The position numbers were made by a program, and so were the translations under genes. Under the pieces are notes generated by a model that searched no databases, had not been told where the DNA came from, and saw only the letters and a list, made by a program, of their open reading frames with translations. 29,014 nt of DNA from an uncultured Duganella sp. (GTDB taxonomy: Bacteria > Pseudomonadota > Gammaproteobacteria > Burkholderiales > Burkholderiaceae): the NCBI GenBank assembly GCA_946482635.1, contig CAMLSG010000047.1, positions 1 to 29,014 of the forward strand, given 5' to 3'. The first letter of the stretch is position 1, and each line of letters begins with the position of its first letter. This document shows positions 8,782 to 19,678 of the stretch, one piece after another.

Positions 8782-9834
8782 ATGTCTTTATTGTCTAATT
8801 CACCATCCCCAGCCGCCGATCCACGCCTTGCCGAGCTCACCGAGTGGCTGCAAGGCACCGGCCTGGTGGACGCCGCATCGGCGCGCCCGGCCTCCGAGGA
8901 CGCCAGCTTCCGCCGCTATTTCCGCGTCGACGTGCTGCCCGCGCACCGCGCCGTCCATGGCGCCACCCTGGTCGCCATGGACGCCCCGCCGCAGCGCGAA
9001 AACGTGCCCGCCTACGTGAAAGTCCAGGGCCTGCTGCAAGCTGCCGGCGTCTCGGTGCCGAAAATCGCCGCCGAAAACATCGCGCAGGGCTTCCTGCTGC
9101 TGTCCGACCTCGGCACCACCACCTACCTGCAGGCGCTGAACCACGATTCGGCCGCCACCCTGTACGCCGAAGCGTTGTCGGCCCTGGTCAGGATCCAGCA
9201 GGCAAGCCAGCCCGGCGTGCTGCCGGAATTCGACCGCGCCTTCATGCTGCGCGAACTGAATATCTTCCCCGAGTGGTATATCGGCAAGCACCTGGCCACC
9301 ACCCTGAGCGAGAAGCAGCAGCAGGAACTGGACAAGGTGTTCGAGGCGATCCTGGCCAACTGCCTGGCCCAGCCCCAGGTGTTCATGCACCGCGACTACC
9401 ATTCGCGCAACCTGATGTGGATGGACGAGGGCAACCCCGGCATCCTCGACTTCCAGGACGCGGTATGGGGCCCGATCACCTACGATGCCGCCTCGCTGCT
9501 GCGCGACGCCTATGTGTCGTGGGACGAGGAACTGGTGCTGGACTGGCTGATCCGCTACTGGCAGCACGCGCGCAGCGCCGGCCTGCCGGTGAAAAAAGAC
9601 TTCGACGAGTTCTACCAGGACTTCGAGTACATGGCCCTGCAGCGCCACCTGAAGATCCTCGGCATCTTCTGCCGCCTGAACTACCGCGACGGCAAGCCGC
9701 ACTACCTGGGCGACCTGCCGACCGTGATGGAATACGTGCGCAAGACCGCCAACCGCTACCGCGAACTGAAGCCGCTGATCAAGCTGCTCGACACGCTGGA
9801 AGGCACCGCGCCGCAAGTCGGCTACACCTTCTGA
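8782..9834 (+). CDS. amgK: N-acetylmuramate/N-acetylglucosamine kinase (AmgK-like phosphotransferase)
   Basis: AmgK phosphorylates the anomeric hydroxyl of MurNAc or GlcNAc in the cell-wall recycling shortcut known from Pseudomonas, feeding MurU and bypassing de novo UDP-MurNAc synthesis (hence fosfomycin tolerance in that genus). From the ATG at 8782 the protein has 350 aa with an aminoglycoside-phosphotransferase/choline-kinase fold. It has an N-lobe with ASFRRYFRV, the catalytic loop HRDYHSRNL (about 203-211) and the metal-binding ILDFQDA (about 221-227). An earlier ATG at 8740 is in frame but would lie on the promoter patch. The neighbouring murU and divergent lptD reproduce the pseudomonad gene order, which supports AmgK over a general APH-family annotation. 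Activity on each sugar is inferred. Confidence 0.88.
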   Translation: MSLLSNSPSPAADPRLAELTEWLQGTGLVDAASARPASEDASFRRYFRVDVLPAHRAVHGATLVAMDAPPQRENVPAYVKVQGLLQAAGVSVPKIAAENIAQGFLLLSDLGTTTYLQALNHDSAATLYAEALSALVRIQQASQPGVLPEFDRAFMLRELNIFPEWYIGKHLATTLSEKQQQELDKVFEAILANCLAQPQVFMHRDYHSRNLMWMDEGNPGILDFQDAVWGPITYDAASLLRDAYVSWDEELVLDWLIRYWQHARSAGLPVKKDFDEFYQDFEYMALQRHLKILGIFCRLNYRDGKPHYLGDLPTVMEYVRKTANRYRELKPLIKLLDTLEGTAPQVGYTF

Positions 9835-9845
9835 GGGGGCGACGC

Positions 9846-10537
9846 ATGAAAGCCATGATCCTCGCCGCCGGCCGCGGCGAACGCATGCGGCCCCTGACCG
9901 ACACCTGCCCCAAGCCGCTCCTGAAAGTGCGCGGCCGGCCGCTGATCGTCTGGCACATCCTGAACCTGGTGCGCGCCGGGATCACGGAGATCGTCATCAA
10001 CCACGCCCACCTCGGCCACATGATCGAGGAAGCGCTGGGCGACGGTTCGCAGTTCGGCGCCAAAATCCGCTATTCGCCGGAAGCGGAGGCGCTGGAAACG
10101 GCAGGCGGCATCGCCAATGCGCTGCACCTGCTGGGCGACCAGCCCTTCCTGGTGCTGTCGGGCGACATCTACTGCCCGCACTTCGATTTCTCCGAAGCGC
10201 TGGACGTGCTGAAGGACAAGGACCACCGCGGCGACCCGTATCCTGCCGACGTGCGCGACATCGCCTGGATCTGGCTGACGCCCAACCCGTGGCACAACCC
10301 GGAAGGCGACTTCGCGCTGAACCTGTACACCATTTCCGGCGCAGGCTCGCCGAAGTGGAACTTCGCCAATATCGGCGTGTACCGTCCCGAAATGTTCGCC
10401 GGCATCACGCCAGGCCAGAAGGCGGGCCTGGGCAAGCTGCTGTTCGAATACGCCGGCCAGGGCCGCATCGGCGGCGAGATCTACCAGGATGAATGGGTCA
10501 ACGTCGGCACCGTGCGCCAACTGGAAGAGCTCAACGC

Positions 10538-10541
<4 letters not shown>
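9846..10541 (+). CDS. murU: N-acetylmuramate alpha-1-phosphate uridylyltransferase MurU
   Basis: MurU makes UDP-MurNAc from MurNAc-1-phosphate and UTP, the step after AmgK in peptidoglycan recycling. The 231-aa product is a single Rossmann-like nucleotidyltransferase domain starting with MKAMILAAGRGERMRPLT and CPKPLL, the nucleotide-binding signature and conserved lysine of sugar-1-phosphate nucleotidylyltransferases. LSGDIYCPHFDF contains the metal-binding Asp (about residue 107), and WVNVGTVRQLEEL closes the fold. The ATG at 9846 has GAGGGGG as a ribosome-binding site just ahead and follows amgK by 11 bases. Its stop overlaps the next start (ATGA). It lacks the left-handed beta-helix of GlmU-type enzymes. 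Pairing with amgK is the main argument for MurU over other hexose-1-phosphate transferases. Confidence 0.88.
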
Positions 10542-11841
<1,300 letters not shown>

Positions 11842-11845
<4 letters not shown>

Positions 11846-12978
11846 TTGACTACGATATCGCCATTTGCGGCGCAGGCCCGGCCGGCATGGCGCTGGCGGC
11901 GCTGCTGGTAAAGCGCGGGGTCGATGCCGCCCGCATCGTGCTGGTGGACGCCAAGCCGCTCGAGCAAGCCATGCAGGACCCGCGCACCCTTGCCCTGTCC
12001 TACGGCAGCCGCCAGATCCTCGAGCAGGTCGGCGCCTGGCCGATCCACGCCACCGCCATCCACGAAATCCACGTCTCGCGGCGCGGCCAGTTCGGCCGCA
12101 GCATGATCACGCGCGACGAGCACGGGCTGCCCGCGCTGGGCTACGTCACCCGCTACGGCGCCATCGTCGAAGCGCTGGGCAGGGTCTGCGAACGCCTCGG
12201 CATCGCTGCCCTGCGCCCGGCGCGCGTCACCGGCAGCGATGAAGCCGGCGACAGCGTCACCCTGCACCTCGAAAGCGAAGGCCAAAGCCCGCGCGTGCTG
12301 CGCGCCGCCGTGGTGGTGCAAGCCGAAGGCGGCCTGTTCGGCGAACAAGCCGACAAGGCCGAAACGCGCGACTACCGGCAGAGCGCCATCATCGCCCAGG
12401 TCAACACCAGCGCCCCGGTAGCGCACCGCGCCTACGAACGCTTCACCAGCGAAGGCCCGCTGGCCCTGCTGCCGCAGGACGACGGCTATTCGCTGGTCTG
12501 GTGCGCACGCCCTGCCAGCGCGCAAGCCATCCTCGCGCTGGACGATGCCGCCTTCCTTGCCAGGCTGGGCGAAACCTTCGGCGAACGCCTCGGCAAGTTC
12601 ACTCACGCCACGCGCCGCCTGGCTTTCCCGCTCGGCCTGAACGCAGGCGCCACCGGCAGCGCGCGCAGCGTCGCCATCGGCAACGCAGCGCAAACCCTGC
12701 ACCCGGTTGCCGGCCAGGGCCTGAACCTGGGCCTGCGCGATGCCACCGAGCTGGCGCGCGCCCTGGCGCGCGGCGCCACCCCGCAGGCGCTGGAGCAATA
12801 CGCCGTCCAGCGCCGCCAGGACCGCAAGCTCACCGTGCGCCTGACCGACACCATGGCCCGCATCTTCGCCAACGAATCAATGCTGCAGCCCCTGCTCGGC
12901 CTCGGCCTGGCCGCCATCGACGTCGCCGCCCCGGCCCGCGCCGTGCTGGCCGAGCTGATGATGTACGGCCGCCGTTAA
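11842..12978 (+). CDS. ubiH: UbiH-type FAD-dependent ubiquinone biosynthesis hydroxylase
   Basis: A flavoprotein monooxygenase that hydroxylates the ring of a polyprenylated ubiquinone precursor. The 378-aa protein has an N-terminal dinucleotide motif (ICGAGPAGMALA, GxGxxG at residues 10-15), the TLALSYGSRQILEQVGAW segment seen in UbiH/UbiF/VisC enzymes, and GNAAQTLHPVAGQGLNLG at about 280-297. The GNAAQTLHP form, rather than GDAAH of the wider family, is the UbiH pattern. The middle DG motif is degenerate (QAEGGLFGE), so the usual NAD(P)H-site signature is weak. It is coupled to pepP by a four-base overlap, as in E. coli pepP-ubiH. Exact ring position (C6 versus other carbons) should not be assumed, because betaproteobacteria differ in their hydroxylase sets. 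Confidence 0.88.
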
Positions 12979-12988
12979 AGGAAAGCAC

Positions 12989-13864
12989 ATGCGCCGCCCC
13001 GCCCTCGCACTGCTTGTCGCCCTGCTGGCATCGGGCGCGCAGGCACGCGACAAGATGTCCTGGCTGATGCCCGATGTGCCGCCCGCCTCGATGCCGGTGG
13101 ACGGCAAGCCCACCACCGGCATCGCCGACCAGATCGTGCTGTACATCAGCGCGCACTGGCCCGATGCCGAGCATCGCTTCATCTACGCCAATCCAAAACG
13201 GACCTGGCTGATGATCGAACGCGGCGAGCAAGCCTGCGTGGTGGCCGCCTTGCGCAATGCCGAGAGGGACAAGCTGGCCTACTTCGTCAACACCAACCTG
13301 GTGCCGCCGCTGCAGCTGGTGGCGCAGGAAAGTACCCTGCCGCGCCTGCCGCTGAACGCGCATGGCGAAGCCGACCTGCAGAAATTGCTGGCCGATCCCG
13401 TCTTGCGCGGCATCGTGGTGGAGCGCCGCAGCTACGGTGCAGCGGTGGACGACCTGCTGGCCAGGCGCCCCGCCAGCTCAAGGCTGGAAACCACCTCGGT
13501 CGGCGATTACGGCCGCAATGTGCTGAAGCTGGTGGTACGCGGCCGCGCCGACTACACGCTCGACTACGACTACGCCTTGCAATACGCCAGCAAAGCCGAG
13601 CCGGAGATCGGCGCCCTGAAAACGGTACCGATCGCGCAAAACAACAAGCCCATGCTGGGCGGCATCGCCTGCCCGCGCAACGCCTGGGGCATGGCAACGG
13701 TCAAACGCATCGACCAGATCGTCGGCACGCCCGAAGGCGCCGCCGCCATGATCAAGGCGCAGAACAGCTGGCACACGCCCGCCTCGCAGCAACGCTACGC
13801 CACCGAGATCAGCGAATTCCAGCGCCAGCGCGCCAAACCCGCCAATTTCGTTAGAATTCGCTAA
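12989..13864 (+). CDS. TIGR02285-like periplasmic solute-binding-type protein
   Basis: A 291-aa protein with a short signal peptide (about 1-20, cleavage near AQA-RD) and a body resembling the type-2 periplasmic binding fold of amino-acid ABC receptors. MSWLMPDVPPASM, GIADQIVLYI and ERGEQACVVAALRNAERD match what I recall of the TIGR02285 family of uncharacterised binding-protein-like proteins. No permease or ATPase gene is adjacent, so it may be an orphan sensor or binder instead of part of a transporter. AAAGGA just ahead of the ATG at 12989 is a good ribosome-binding site, 10 bases after ubiH, so it is probably the last gene of the amgK-murU-pepP-ubiH unit. Its stop overlaps the convergent minus-strand gene by four bases. 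The ligand is unknown. Confidence 0.7.
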   Translation: MRRPALALLVALLASGAQARDKMSWLMPDVPPASMPVDGKPTTGIADQIVLYISAHWPDAEHRFIYANPKRTWLMIERGEQACVVAALRNAERDKLAYFVNTNLVPPLQLVAQESTLPRLPLNAHGEADLQKLLADPVLRGIVVERRSYGAAVDDLLARRPASSRLETTSVGDYGRNVLKLVVRGRADYTLDYDYALQYASKAEPEIGALKTVPIAQNNKPMLGGIACPRNAWGMATVKRIDQIVGTPEGAAAMIKAQNSWHTPASQQRYATEISEFQRQRAKPANFVRIR

Positions 13865-14628
13865 GCCTCGACAGTAGGAGGCTCCACCAGTCGCACATAC
13901 TCGACATTGAGTGTGATTGCCTCTTCATACCGTAACACAAAGTAATCGCCGTCGATTGGATAAAAGCGACTTTCCGATTCGGACTTCAGGATGACGTGGA
14001 TTGGCTCTTTATCCTTAGAAATCGGTCGCCGCATCACATCGCGCAGAATCAAGCGGTCTAGCTGGCCTTCGGCATTTGCAAAGAATTCGCTCAATACACC
14101 AGTATAAAGCACGCCTTCGCCTGCAATATTAACGACCGCGGAAACGACGATGAAATCAGGTTCTGACTCCTCCTCGAAATCGGCGCCTGTCAGCAGGTAG
14201 TACCACGGCGCGTGATGAAATCGAAACAAGGGACTGAGAATGCACGAGGCACGGTCCAGTCTGAACCTTGAAATAAGATGACGGGCTGCTGATGATATCG
14301 TGAACGAAGCGAAAACGATGGTGACGAAGTAGCTGGTAATCCATCTCGAATCACGTGCGACTGCTGCAATGGCTTCACTTTGATCTTTACTTGATGCAGT
14401 TAGAAGCGTCAGCAATGCGGCGGAATCAACGCATTTGGAAAATAACAGATAGGATAGGAACAACCACACAATATGGGCACACAACGCCCACAGAACACCT
14501 TCTGTCACTACTTGACCAAACGGTGAGTAATCGAGGGATGAGCGCTCCGCTCGTTTATATCGCGATCTGAAAATGAAACCGGGAAGCAGGAGTAAGAATA
14601 TCAGCAGGGCAGGAAGCGCGATATTCAT
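13861..14628 (-). CDS. Uncharacterised membrane protein, DUF6338-like
   Basis: A 255-aa protein. An N-terminal hydrophobic segment (about 3-20, ending LLPGFIFR), a second (about 48-65) and a third (about 97-115) anchor a soluble C-terminal part of about 135 residues. That part is rich in beta-strand-like and acidic sequence (EEESEPDFIVVSAVV, GEGVLYTGVLSEFF). The LLPGF-(I/V)-F-R start and the three-helix plus cytoplasmic-domain layout resemble DUF6338, but I cannot confirm it. Its codons are visibly AT-richer than all flanking genes, suggesting later acquisition. It lies 11 bases behind a 64-codon gene and is likely cotranscribed with it. No catalytic motif is evident and no function is proposed. 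Confidence 0.7.
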   Translation of the reverse strand: MNIALPALLIFLLLLPGFIFRSRYKRAERSSLDYSPFGQVVTEGVLWALCAHIVWLFLSYLLFSKCVDSAALLTLLTASSKDQSEAIAAVARDSRWITSYFVTIVFASFTISSAARHLISRFRLDRASCILSPLFRFHHAPWYYLLTGADFEEESEPDFIVVSAVVNIAGEGVLYTGVLSEFFANAEGQLDRLILRDVMRRPISKDKEPIHVILKSESESRFYPIDGDYFVLRYEEAITLNVEYVRLVEPPTVEA

Positions 14629-14639
14629 GAATCCGTAAA

Positions 14640-14834
14640 CTAGCCGATTGTTTCGGCTTTAGGAACAACTTCCAATTTATACTGCTTGCCATCCCTCGGT
14701 GTTACAACAAAGACAGGTTCAAGGGAGGCATGCTGCTTGGCGCCTTGCTTGTTCATGAGAAATACGCGCAGCTGTTTTCTCGCGGTAGGATCCGCAAATA
14801 ATTCTGACGCACGTTTACTCATTAGGGCTTTCAT
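14640..14834 (-). CDS. Small hypothetical protein (64 aa) upstream of the DUF6338-like gene
   Basis: The product is 64 residues from the ATG at 14834; an in-frame ATG at 14822 would shorten it by four. It is basic at the N-terminus (SKRASELFADPTARKQLRVF) and has a strand-like C-terminal half (PVFVVTPRDGKQYKLEVV). No signal peptide or membrane segment is seen. It is AT-richer than the core genes and directly precedes the 255-aa membrane protein with an 11-base gap, so the two look like a small operon inserted between the TIGR02285-like gene and pntB. I do not recognise the family. Whether it is translated is inferred from its position and codon regularity only. Confidence 0.55.
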   Translation of the reverse strand: MKALMSKRASELFADPTARKQLRVFLMNKQGAKQHASLEPVFVVTPRDGKQYKLEVVPKAETIG

Positions 14835-14850
14835 GGCTTCATGATGCCAT

Positions 14851-14886
14851 AAAAATGGGCAGGAACCAAGCTAACTGCTCCTGCCC
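14851..14886 (-). terminator. Rho-independent terminator of the pnt operon
   Basis: On the minus strand GGGCAGGA (14886-14879) pairs with TCCTGCCC (14864-14857) across a 14-nt loop and is followed by ATTTTTA. It starts 10 bases after the pntB stop. The loop is long and the T-run is only five, so it is a fair, not strong, terminator. Confidence 0.65.
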
Positions 14887-14896
14887 TGCAGGCTAA

Positions 14897-16429
14897 TTAC
14901 TCGGCTGCCTTCACCATGTCCTCAAGCACTTTCTTGGCGTCGCCAAACACCATCATGGTCTTGTCCATGTAGAACAGCTCGTTGTCCAGGCCTGCATAGC
15001 CGGACGCCATCGAGCGCTTGTTGACGATGATGGTCTTGGCCTTGTAGGCCTCGAGGATGGGCATGCCGGCGATCGGCGATTTGGGGTCTTTCGCCGCCGG
15101 ATTGACCACGTCGTTCGCGCCCAGCACCAGCACCACGTCGGCCTGCGCGAATTCGCTGTTGATGTCTTCCATCTCGAACACCTGGTCATACGGCACTTCG
15201 GCTTCCGCCAGCAGCACGTTCATATGGCCCGGCATGCGGCCCGCGACCGGGTGGATCGCGTACTTCACCGTCACGCCGTGGTGGCCGAGCTTCTCGACCA
15301 GTTCCTTCAGCGCGTGCTGGGCGCGTGCCACCGCCAGGCCATAGCCAGGGACGATGATCACGGTCTCCGCATTCTGCATCAGGAACACGGCGTCATCCGA
15401 AGAACCCGACTTCACGTTGCGCTGCGCCTGCGCGCCGCCTGCCGCCGCAGCGGAAGTGTCGCCGCCGAAGCCGCCCAGGATCACGTTGAAGAACGAGCGG
15501 TTCATCGCCTTGCACATGATGTAGGACAGGATCGCGCCCGAGGAACCCACCAGCGAGCCGGCAATGATCAGCATCGAGTTATTGAGCGAGAAGCCAATGC
15601 CCGCCGCCGCCCAGCCGGAGTAGGAGTTCAGCATCGATACCACCACCGGCATATCGGCGCCGCCGATCGGGATGATGATCAGCACGCCCAGCACGAAGGC
15701 AATCGCCGTCATGATCAGGAACGGCGTCCAGGCCGGCTCAGAACCGCCGCTGAACACGAACACCAGGCCCAGGCCGACCATGACCAGCGCCAGCACCAGG
15801 TTCAGCATGTGCTGGCCGCTGAATACGACCGGCGCGCCCTGGAACAGGCGGAACTTGTACTTGCCCGCCAGCTTGCCGAAAGCGATCACCGAACCGCTGA
15901 AGGTAATCGCGCCGACAAAGGTGCCGATGAACAGCTCGATGCGGTTACCGACCGGCAGTGCCTGGCCGCGCGCCGCGATGCCGAAGGCATGCGGCTCGGC
16001 CACGGCAGCGATGGCGATGCAGACTGCCGCCATGCCGATCAGCGAGTGCATCGCCGCTACCAGCTCCGGCATCTTGGTCATTTCGACGCGCTTGGCCAGC
16101 ACGGCGCCAATGCCGCCGCCGACCAGCACGCCGAGCGCCACCAGGCCAAGGCCCAGGCCGCCCGAACCGCTGCGGGCATGCACGTCCAGCCCCATCGAGC
16201 GCGCCATGGCCGCCACCGCTTCCGCAGTTTCCGCCGCCGCCGAAGCGTCGTGCTTGAGGCGCAGGATCAGCGCGATGGTGGTCACGGCGGCAATCGCCAT
16301 GCCGGCCATGCCGAAGGCATTGCCCTTGCGTGCCGATGCCGGCGACGACAACCCTTTCAACGCCTGAATGAAACAGACCGACGCGATCAGGTACATCATC
16401 GTGACAAGGTTCATGGTGATGAAGCTCAT
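14897..16429 (-). CDS. pntB: NAD(P)(+) transhydrogenase subunit beta
   Basis: PntB is the membrane and NADP(H)-binding subunit of the proton-translocating transhydrogenase, which uses proton motive force to make NADPH from NADH. The 510-aa protein has about nine transmembrane segments in the first 320 residues (including [19 protein letters not shown] and [19 protein letters not shown]). The cytosolic domain III follows, with [18 protein letters not shown] and [14 protein letters not shown], the NADP-binding motifs. It is slightly longer than typical because of a small Ala/Gly-rich segment between the first helices (about 60-95). The ATG at 16429 overlaps the pntAB stop by four bases. It is the last gene of the three-gene operon and is followed by a terminator. 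Confidence 0.97.
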   Translation of the reverse strand: MSFITMNLVTMMYLIASVCFIQALKGLSSPASARKGNAFGMAGMAIAAVTTIALILRLKHDASAAAETAEAVAAMARSMGLDVHARSGSGGLGLGLVALGVLVGGGIGAVLAKRVEMTKMPELVAAMHSLIGMAAVCIAIAAVAEPHAFGIAARGQALPVGNRIELFIGTFVGAITFSGSVIAFGKLAGKYKFRLFQGAPVVFSGQHMLNLVLALVMVGLGLVFVFSGGSEPAWTPFLIMTAIAFVLGVLIIIPIGGADMPVVVSMLNSYSGWAAAGIGFSLNNSMLIIAGSLVGSSGAILSYIMCKAMNRSFFNVILGGFGGDTSAAAAGGAQAQRNVKSGSSDDAVFLMQNAETVIIVPGYGLAVARAQHALKELVEKLGHHGVTVKYAIHPVAGRMPGHMNVLLAEAEVPYDQVFEMEDINSEFAQADVVLVLGANDVVNPAAKDPKSPIAGMPILEAYKAKTIIVNKRSMASGYAGLDNELFYMDKTMMVFGDAKKVLEDMVKAAE

Positions 16430-16767
16430 GCCTTGGCCTCCTTCTCACCCGAGGCAGCAGCACCAGCCGCAGGCGCTTTCTTCTCCTTCTTCTTGAACAT
16501 CTCCAGCATGCGCTGCGTGACCAGGAATCCGCCGAACACATTGACCGCGGCCAGCGCCACGGCGATGGTGCCCATGATTTGCCCAACCAGGCCCTCGGTC
16601 AGCGCAGCCGCCAGCATGGCGCCCACGATGATGATGGCCGAAACAGCATTGGTTACCGCCATCAGCGGCGTATGCAGCGCCGGCGTGACGTTCCAGACCA
16701 CGTGGTAGCCCACGTACACGGCCAGCACGAAGATGATCAGGTTGATGATGGTGTGACTGACTTCCAT
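16426..16767 (-). CDS. pntAB: NAD(P)(+) transhydrogenase subunit alpha, membrane part (alpha-2)
   Basis: A 113-aa protein with three hydrophobic helices (about 7-25, 34-58 and 62-84) and the conserved segment [17 protein letters not shown], corresponding to the C-terminal membrane part of E. coli PntA. In alpha- and many betaproteobacteria this part is a separate gene (alpha-2), as here. It ends in a charged, Lys/Glu/Ala-rich tail. It combines with the alpha-1 NAD(H)-binding subunit and PntB to form the proton channel. The gene sits between pntAA (nine bases upstream) and pntB (four-base overlap). Confidence 0.95.
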   Translation of the reverse strand: MEVSHTIINLIIFVLAVYVGYHVVWNVTPALHTPLMAVTNAVSAIIIVGAMLAAALTEGLVGQIMGTIAVALAAVNVFGGFLVTQRMLEMFKKKEKKAPAAGAAASGEKEAKA

Positions 16768-16776
16768 TCGTCTCTC

Positions 16777-17889
16777 CTATTTCCGCAACTGCTCGCCGCC
16801 ATGGCAGACCAGCGTTGCTTTGATGATTTCATCCTCGCGGTCGATGACCAGCTTGTCCTCTTTATCGAAGACCAGCTTGAGGAAGTCCAGCACATTGCGC
16901 GCATACAGGGCGGAGGCGTCCGCCGCCACGTGGCAGGCCAGGTTAGGCTCGCCCACGATGTACACGCCATGCTTGACCACCGTCTTGCCCAGTTCGGACA
17001 AGGGGCAATTGCCGCCCTGCTCCACCGCCAGGTCGACGATGACGGAGCCGGGCTTCATGGCCTTCACGGTTTCTTCGGAGATCAGCACCGGCGCCGGGCG
17101 GCCCGGGATCAGTGCCGTGGTAATGACGATGTCAGCCTGCTTGGCGCGTTCATGCACCAGTTCCGCCTGGCGTTTCATCCATTCAGGCGGCATCGGGCGC
17201 GCATAGCCGCCAACGCCCTGCGCGATCTCGCGCTCTTCGTCGGTCAGGTATGGCACGTCGATGAATTTTGCGCCGAGCGACTCCACCTGTTCTTTCACTG
17301 GCGGACGCACGTCGGACGCTTCGATCACGGCGCCCAGGCGCTTGGCGGTCGCAATCGCTTGCAGGCCGGCCACGCCGACGCCCATGATCAGCACGCGGGC
17401 AGCTTTCACGGTACCCGCTGCGGTCATCAGCATGGGCATGAAACGCTGGTAGGTATTCGCGCCAACCATCACGGCCTTGTAGCCCGCGATATTGGCCTGG
17501 GAGGACAGCACGTCCATCGACTGCGCGCGCGTGATACGCGGCACAGCTTCCAATGCAAACGCGGACAGGCCGGAAGCCGCCATGGCCGCAATGTTTTCCC
17601 CGTCAAAAGGATTCAGCATGCCGACCAGCACGGCGCCCGGTTTCATCAGGCTGCGCTCTTCGGCGTTCGGGGCGCGTACCTTCAGTACCATTTCCGCGCC
17701 CAGCGCCTCTGCCGCGGTGCCAATGGTGGCGCCGGCAGCGGCATATGCTTCGTCCGTCACCGAGGCTGGAATGCCGGCTCCCGCCTGCACGATCACCTGG
17801 TGTTTGACTGCTAGTTTCTTGACCGTCTCGGGCGTTGCCGCCACCCTGGTCTCCCCCGGCCTTGACTCGGCCGGTACGCCAATCTTCAT
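16777..17889 (-). CDS. pntAA: NAD(P)(+) transhydrogenase subunit alpha, NAD-binding part (alpha-1)
   Basis: This 370-aa soluble subunit binds NAD(H) and passes hydride to domain III of PntB. It begins MKIGVPAESRPGETRVA, shared with alanine dehydrogenases, and contains a Rossmann nucleotide site at about 165-190 (VLIMGVGVAGLQAIATAKRL) and the GYARPMPPEWMKRQ and TTALIPGRPAP loops. The ATG at 17889 is preceded by GGAGG at ideal spacing (TTTGGAGGCATT-ATG), so the longer open frame to 17952 is not used. It heads the pnt operon and is divergent from nudJ. Confidence 0.96.
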   Translation of the reverse strand: MKIGVPAESRPGETRVAATPETVKKLAVKHQVIVQAGAGIPASVTDEAYAAAGATIGTAAEALGAEMVLKVRAPNAEERSLMKPGAVLVGMLNPFDGENIAAMAASGLSAFALEAVPRITRAQSMDVLSSQANIAGYKAVMVGANTYQRFMPMLMTAAGTVKAARVLIMGVGVAGLQAIATAKRLGAVIEASDVRPPVKEQVESLGAKFIDVPYLTDEEREIAQGVGGYARPMPPEWMKRQAELVHERAKQADIVITTALIPGRPAPVLISEETVKAMKPGSVIVDLAVEQGGNCPLSELGKTVVKHGVYIVGEPNLACHVAADASALYARNVLDFLKLVFDKEDKLVIDREDEIIKATLVCHGGEQLRK

Positions 17890-18054
17890 AATGCCTCCAA
17901 ATAGTGGGAAAAACTGACTAAAATCTAACATGAAATGTTCTACGGCCAACATTACCTATGCCGAATTGTTGCAATGCACAAGCATTTCACGCCGTGGTAA
18001 CAACGAAGAGGCAAGATCAGGCTACAATGTCGGGTCTTCTGAGGATGGACTAAC
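17890..18054. promoter_or_regulatory. Divergent control region between pntAA and nudJ
   Basis: This 165-base region is AT-richer than its flanks and must carry both divergent promoters. For nudJ, TACAAT (18023-18028) is a good -10 box, with no clear -35, and GAGGA lies before the ATG at 18055. For pntAA the ribosome-binding site is clear but the promoter boxes are weak. A short palindrome, AACAT-GAA-ATGTT, lies at about 17928-17940 and could bind a regulator; this is speculative. Confidence 0.4.
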
Positions 18055-18537
18055 ATGCCGCGTACCTGGAAACCGAATGTCACAGTCGCCGCCGTCATTG
18101 AGCGCGACGGGAAGTTTCTTCTGATTGAGGAAGAAACCAGTGACGGCATTCGCCTGAACCAGCCCGCCGGCCACCTCGATCCCCTGGAGTCGCTGGAACA
18201 GGCGGTCATTCGCGAAACGCTGGAAGAAACCGCTTACGATTTCACCCCGACTGCCCTGGTAGGCATGTATATGTCGCGCTACCGCTCGGCGCGTACCGGC
18301 CAGCTGGTGACTTTCCTGCGCTTTGCCTTCTGCGGCGAGGTTGGCGCTTACTATCCGGAACGCCCACTGGATGAGGGCATCCTGCGCACGCATTGGATGA
18401 CGCGCGATGAAATCGCGGCCTGCCGCGAACGCCACCGCAGCCCCCTGCTGCTGACCTGTGTAGATGAATATTTGGCAGGAAAGCGTGCCCCCCTGGAAAT
18501 CCTGCACACCCACGTGTCGGTATTTGAGGAAGTCTGA
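18055..18537 (+). CDS. nudJ: Nudix hydrolase, NudJ-like phosphatase
   Basis: A 160-aa single-domain Nudix protein. The Nudix box runs from about residue 39 to 61: GHLDPLE, then seven residues, then RETLEETAY. It keeps all metal-binding glutamates but has Ala instead of the usual Gly near the end. NQPAGHL just before the box, and position directly upstream of mnmA (31 bases), match NudJ of enterobacteria, which hydrolyses nucleoside di- and triphosphates and thiamine pyrimidine (HMP) pyrophosphate. GAGGA precedes the ATG. Actual substrate here is inferred from synteny and motif, not shown. Confidence 0.85.
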   Translation: MPRTWKPNVTVAAVIERDGKFLLIEEETSDGIRLNQPAGHLDPLESLEQAVIRETLEETAYDFTPTALVGMYMSRYRSARTGQLVTFLRFAFCGEVGAYYPERPLDEGILRTHWMTRDEIAACRERHRSPLLLTCVDEYLAGKRAPLEILHTHVSVFEEV

Positions 18538-18568
18538 GGACTTCCTCTAAGTTTGGACGATTTACAAC

Positions 18569-19678
18569 ATGAGCAAGAAAAAAGTGGTCATCGGCATGTC
18601 CGGTGGCGTTGATTCCTCCGTTTCCGCTTGGTTACTGAAAGAACAAGGCTATGAAGTTGTTGGCCTGTTCATGAAGAACTGGGAAGACGACGACGATTCC
18701 GAATATTGTTCCTCGCGCCAGGACTGGATCGACGCGGCCAGCGTAGCCGACGTGGTGGGCGTGGACATCGAAGCCGTCAACTTCGCCGCCGAATACAAGG
18801 ACCGCGTATTCGCCGAATTCCTGCGCGAATACCAGGCCGGCCGCACCCCGAACCCGGACGTTTTGTGCAATGCGGAGATCAAGTTCAAGGCCTTCCTCGA
18901 CCACGCCATGCACCTGGGCGCGGACCTGATCGCCACCGGCCACTATGCGCGCGTGCGCCACAACACCGCCACCGGCCGCCACGAGCTGCTGAAAGCCGTC
19001 GACCACACCAAGGACCAGAGCTACTTCCTGCACCGCCTGAACCAGGCACAGTTGTCGAAGACCCTGTTCCCACTGGGCGAAATCCCGAAGACCGAAGTGC
19101 GCAAGATCGCCGAAAAGCTGCAGCTGCCGAATGCGGCCAAGAAGGACTCCACCGGCATCTGCTTTATTGGCGAGCGTCCGTTCCGCGAATTCCTGAACCG
19201 CTACCTGTCCTACAAGGCTGGTCCGATCAAGACCCCGGACGGCAAGGTGGTCGGCGAGCACGTCGGCCTGTCCTTCTACACCCTGGGCCAGCGCAAGGGC
19301 ATCGGCATCGGCGGCGTGAAGACTTACCAGAACGCCGACGGTTCGTCGGACGCGTGGTACGTGGCGCGCAAGGACGTTGAAAACAATACGCTGTGGGTAG
19401 TGCAAGGCCATGACCACCCGTGGCTGCTGTCGGAAAGCCTGCATGCCGGCCAGGCAAGCTGGGTTGCCGGCGTGGCGCCGGAAGCAGGCCGCATCAGCGC
19501 CAAGACCCGCTACCGCCAGGCCGATGTGCCATGCGACGTTGCCGCCAACGGCGACAGCGAATTCGCGCTGAAATTCATGGATGCCCAGTGGGCAGTCACC
19601 CCAGGCCAGTCGGCCGTGCTGTACGACGGCGACGTCTGCCTGGGCGGCGGCATCATCGACGGCTCAAACTTCGTCTGA
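18569..19678 (+). CDS. mnmA: tRNA-specific 2-thiouridylase MnmA
   Basis: MnmA adenylates and thiolates U34 of tRNA-Lys, -Glu and -Gln, taking sulfur from the IscS/Tus relay. The 369-aa product has the PP-loop SGGVDSSV (residues 11-18). Two catalytic cysteines lie in [12 protein letters not shown] (about 102) and [12 protein letters not shown] (about 199), with the conserved TGHYAR and [17 protein letters not shown] segments of the central domain and a C-terminal beta-barrel ending [14 protein letters not shown]. All catalytic residues are present. It follows nudJ closely and is probably cotranscribed. Its last 15 bases overlap the convergent receiver-like gene. Confidence 0.97.
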   Translation: MSKKKVVIGMSGGVDSSVSAWLLKEQGYEVVGLFMKNWEDDDDSEYCSSRQDWIDAASVADVVGVDIEAVNFAAEYKDRVFAEFLREYQAGRTPNPDVLCNAEIKFKAFLDHAMHLGADLIATGHYARVRHNTATGRHELLKAVDHTKDQSYFLHRLNQAQLSKTLFPLGEIPKTEVRKIAEKLQLPNAAKKDSTGICFIGERPFREFLNRYLSYKAGPIKTPDGKVVGEHVGLSFYTLGQRKGIGIGGVKTYQNADGSSDAWYVARKDVENNTLWVVQGHDHPWLLSESLHAGQASWVAGVAPEAGRISAKTRYRQADVPCDVAANGDSEFALKFMDAQWAVTPGQSAVLYDGDVCLGGGIIDGSNFV

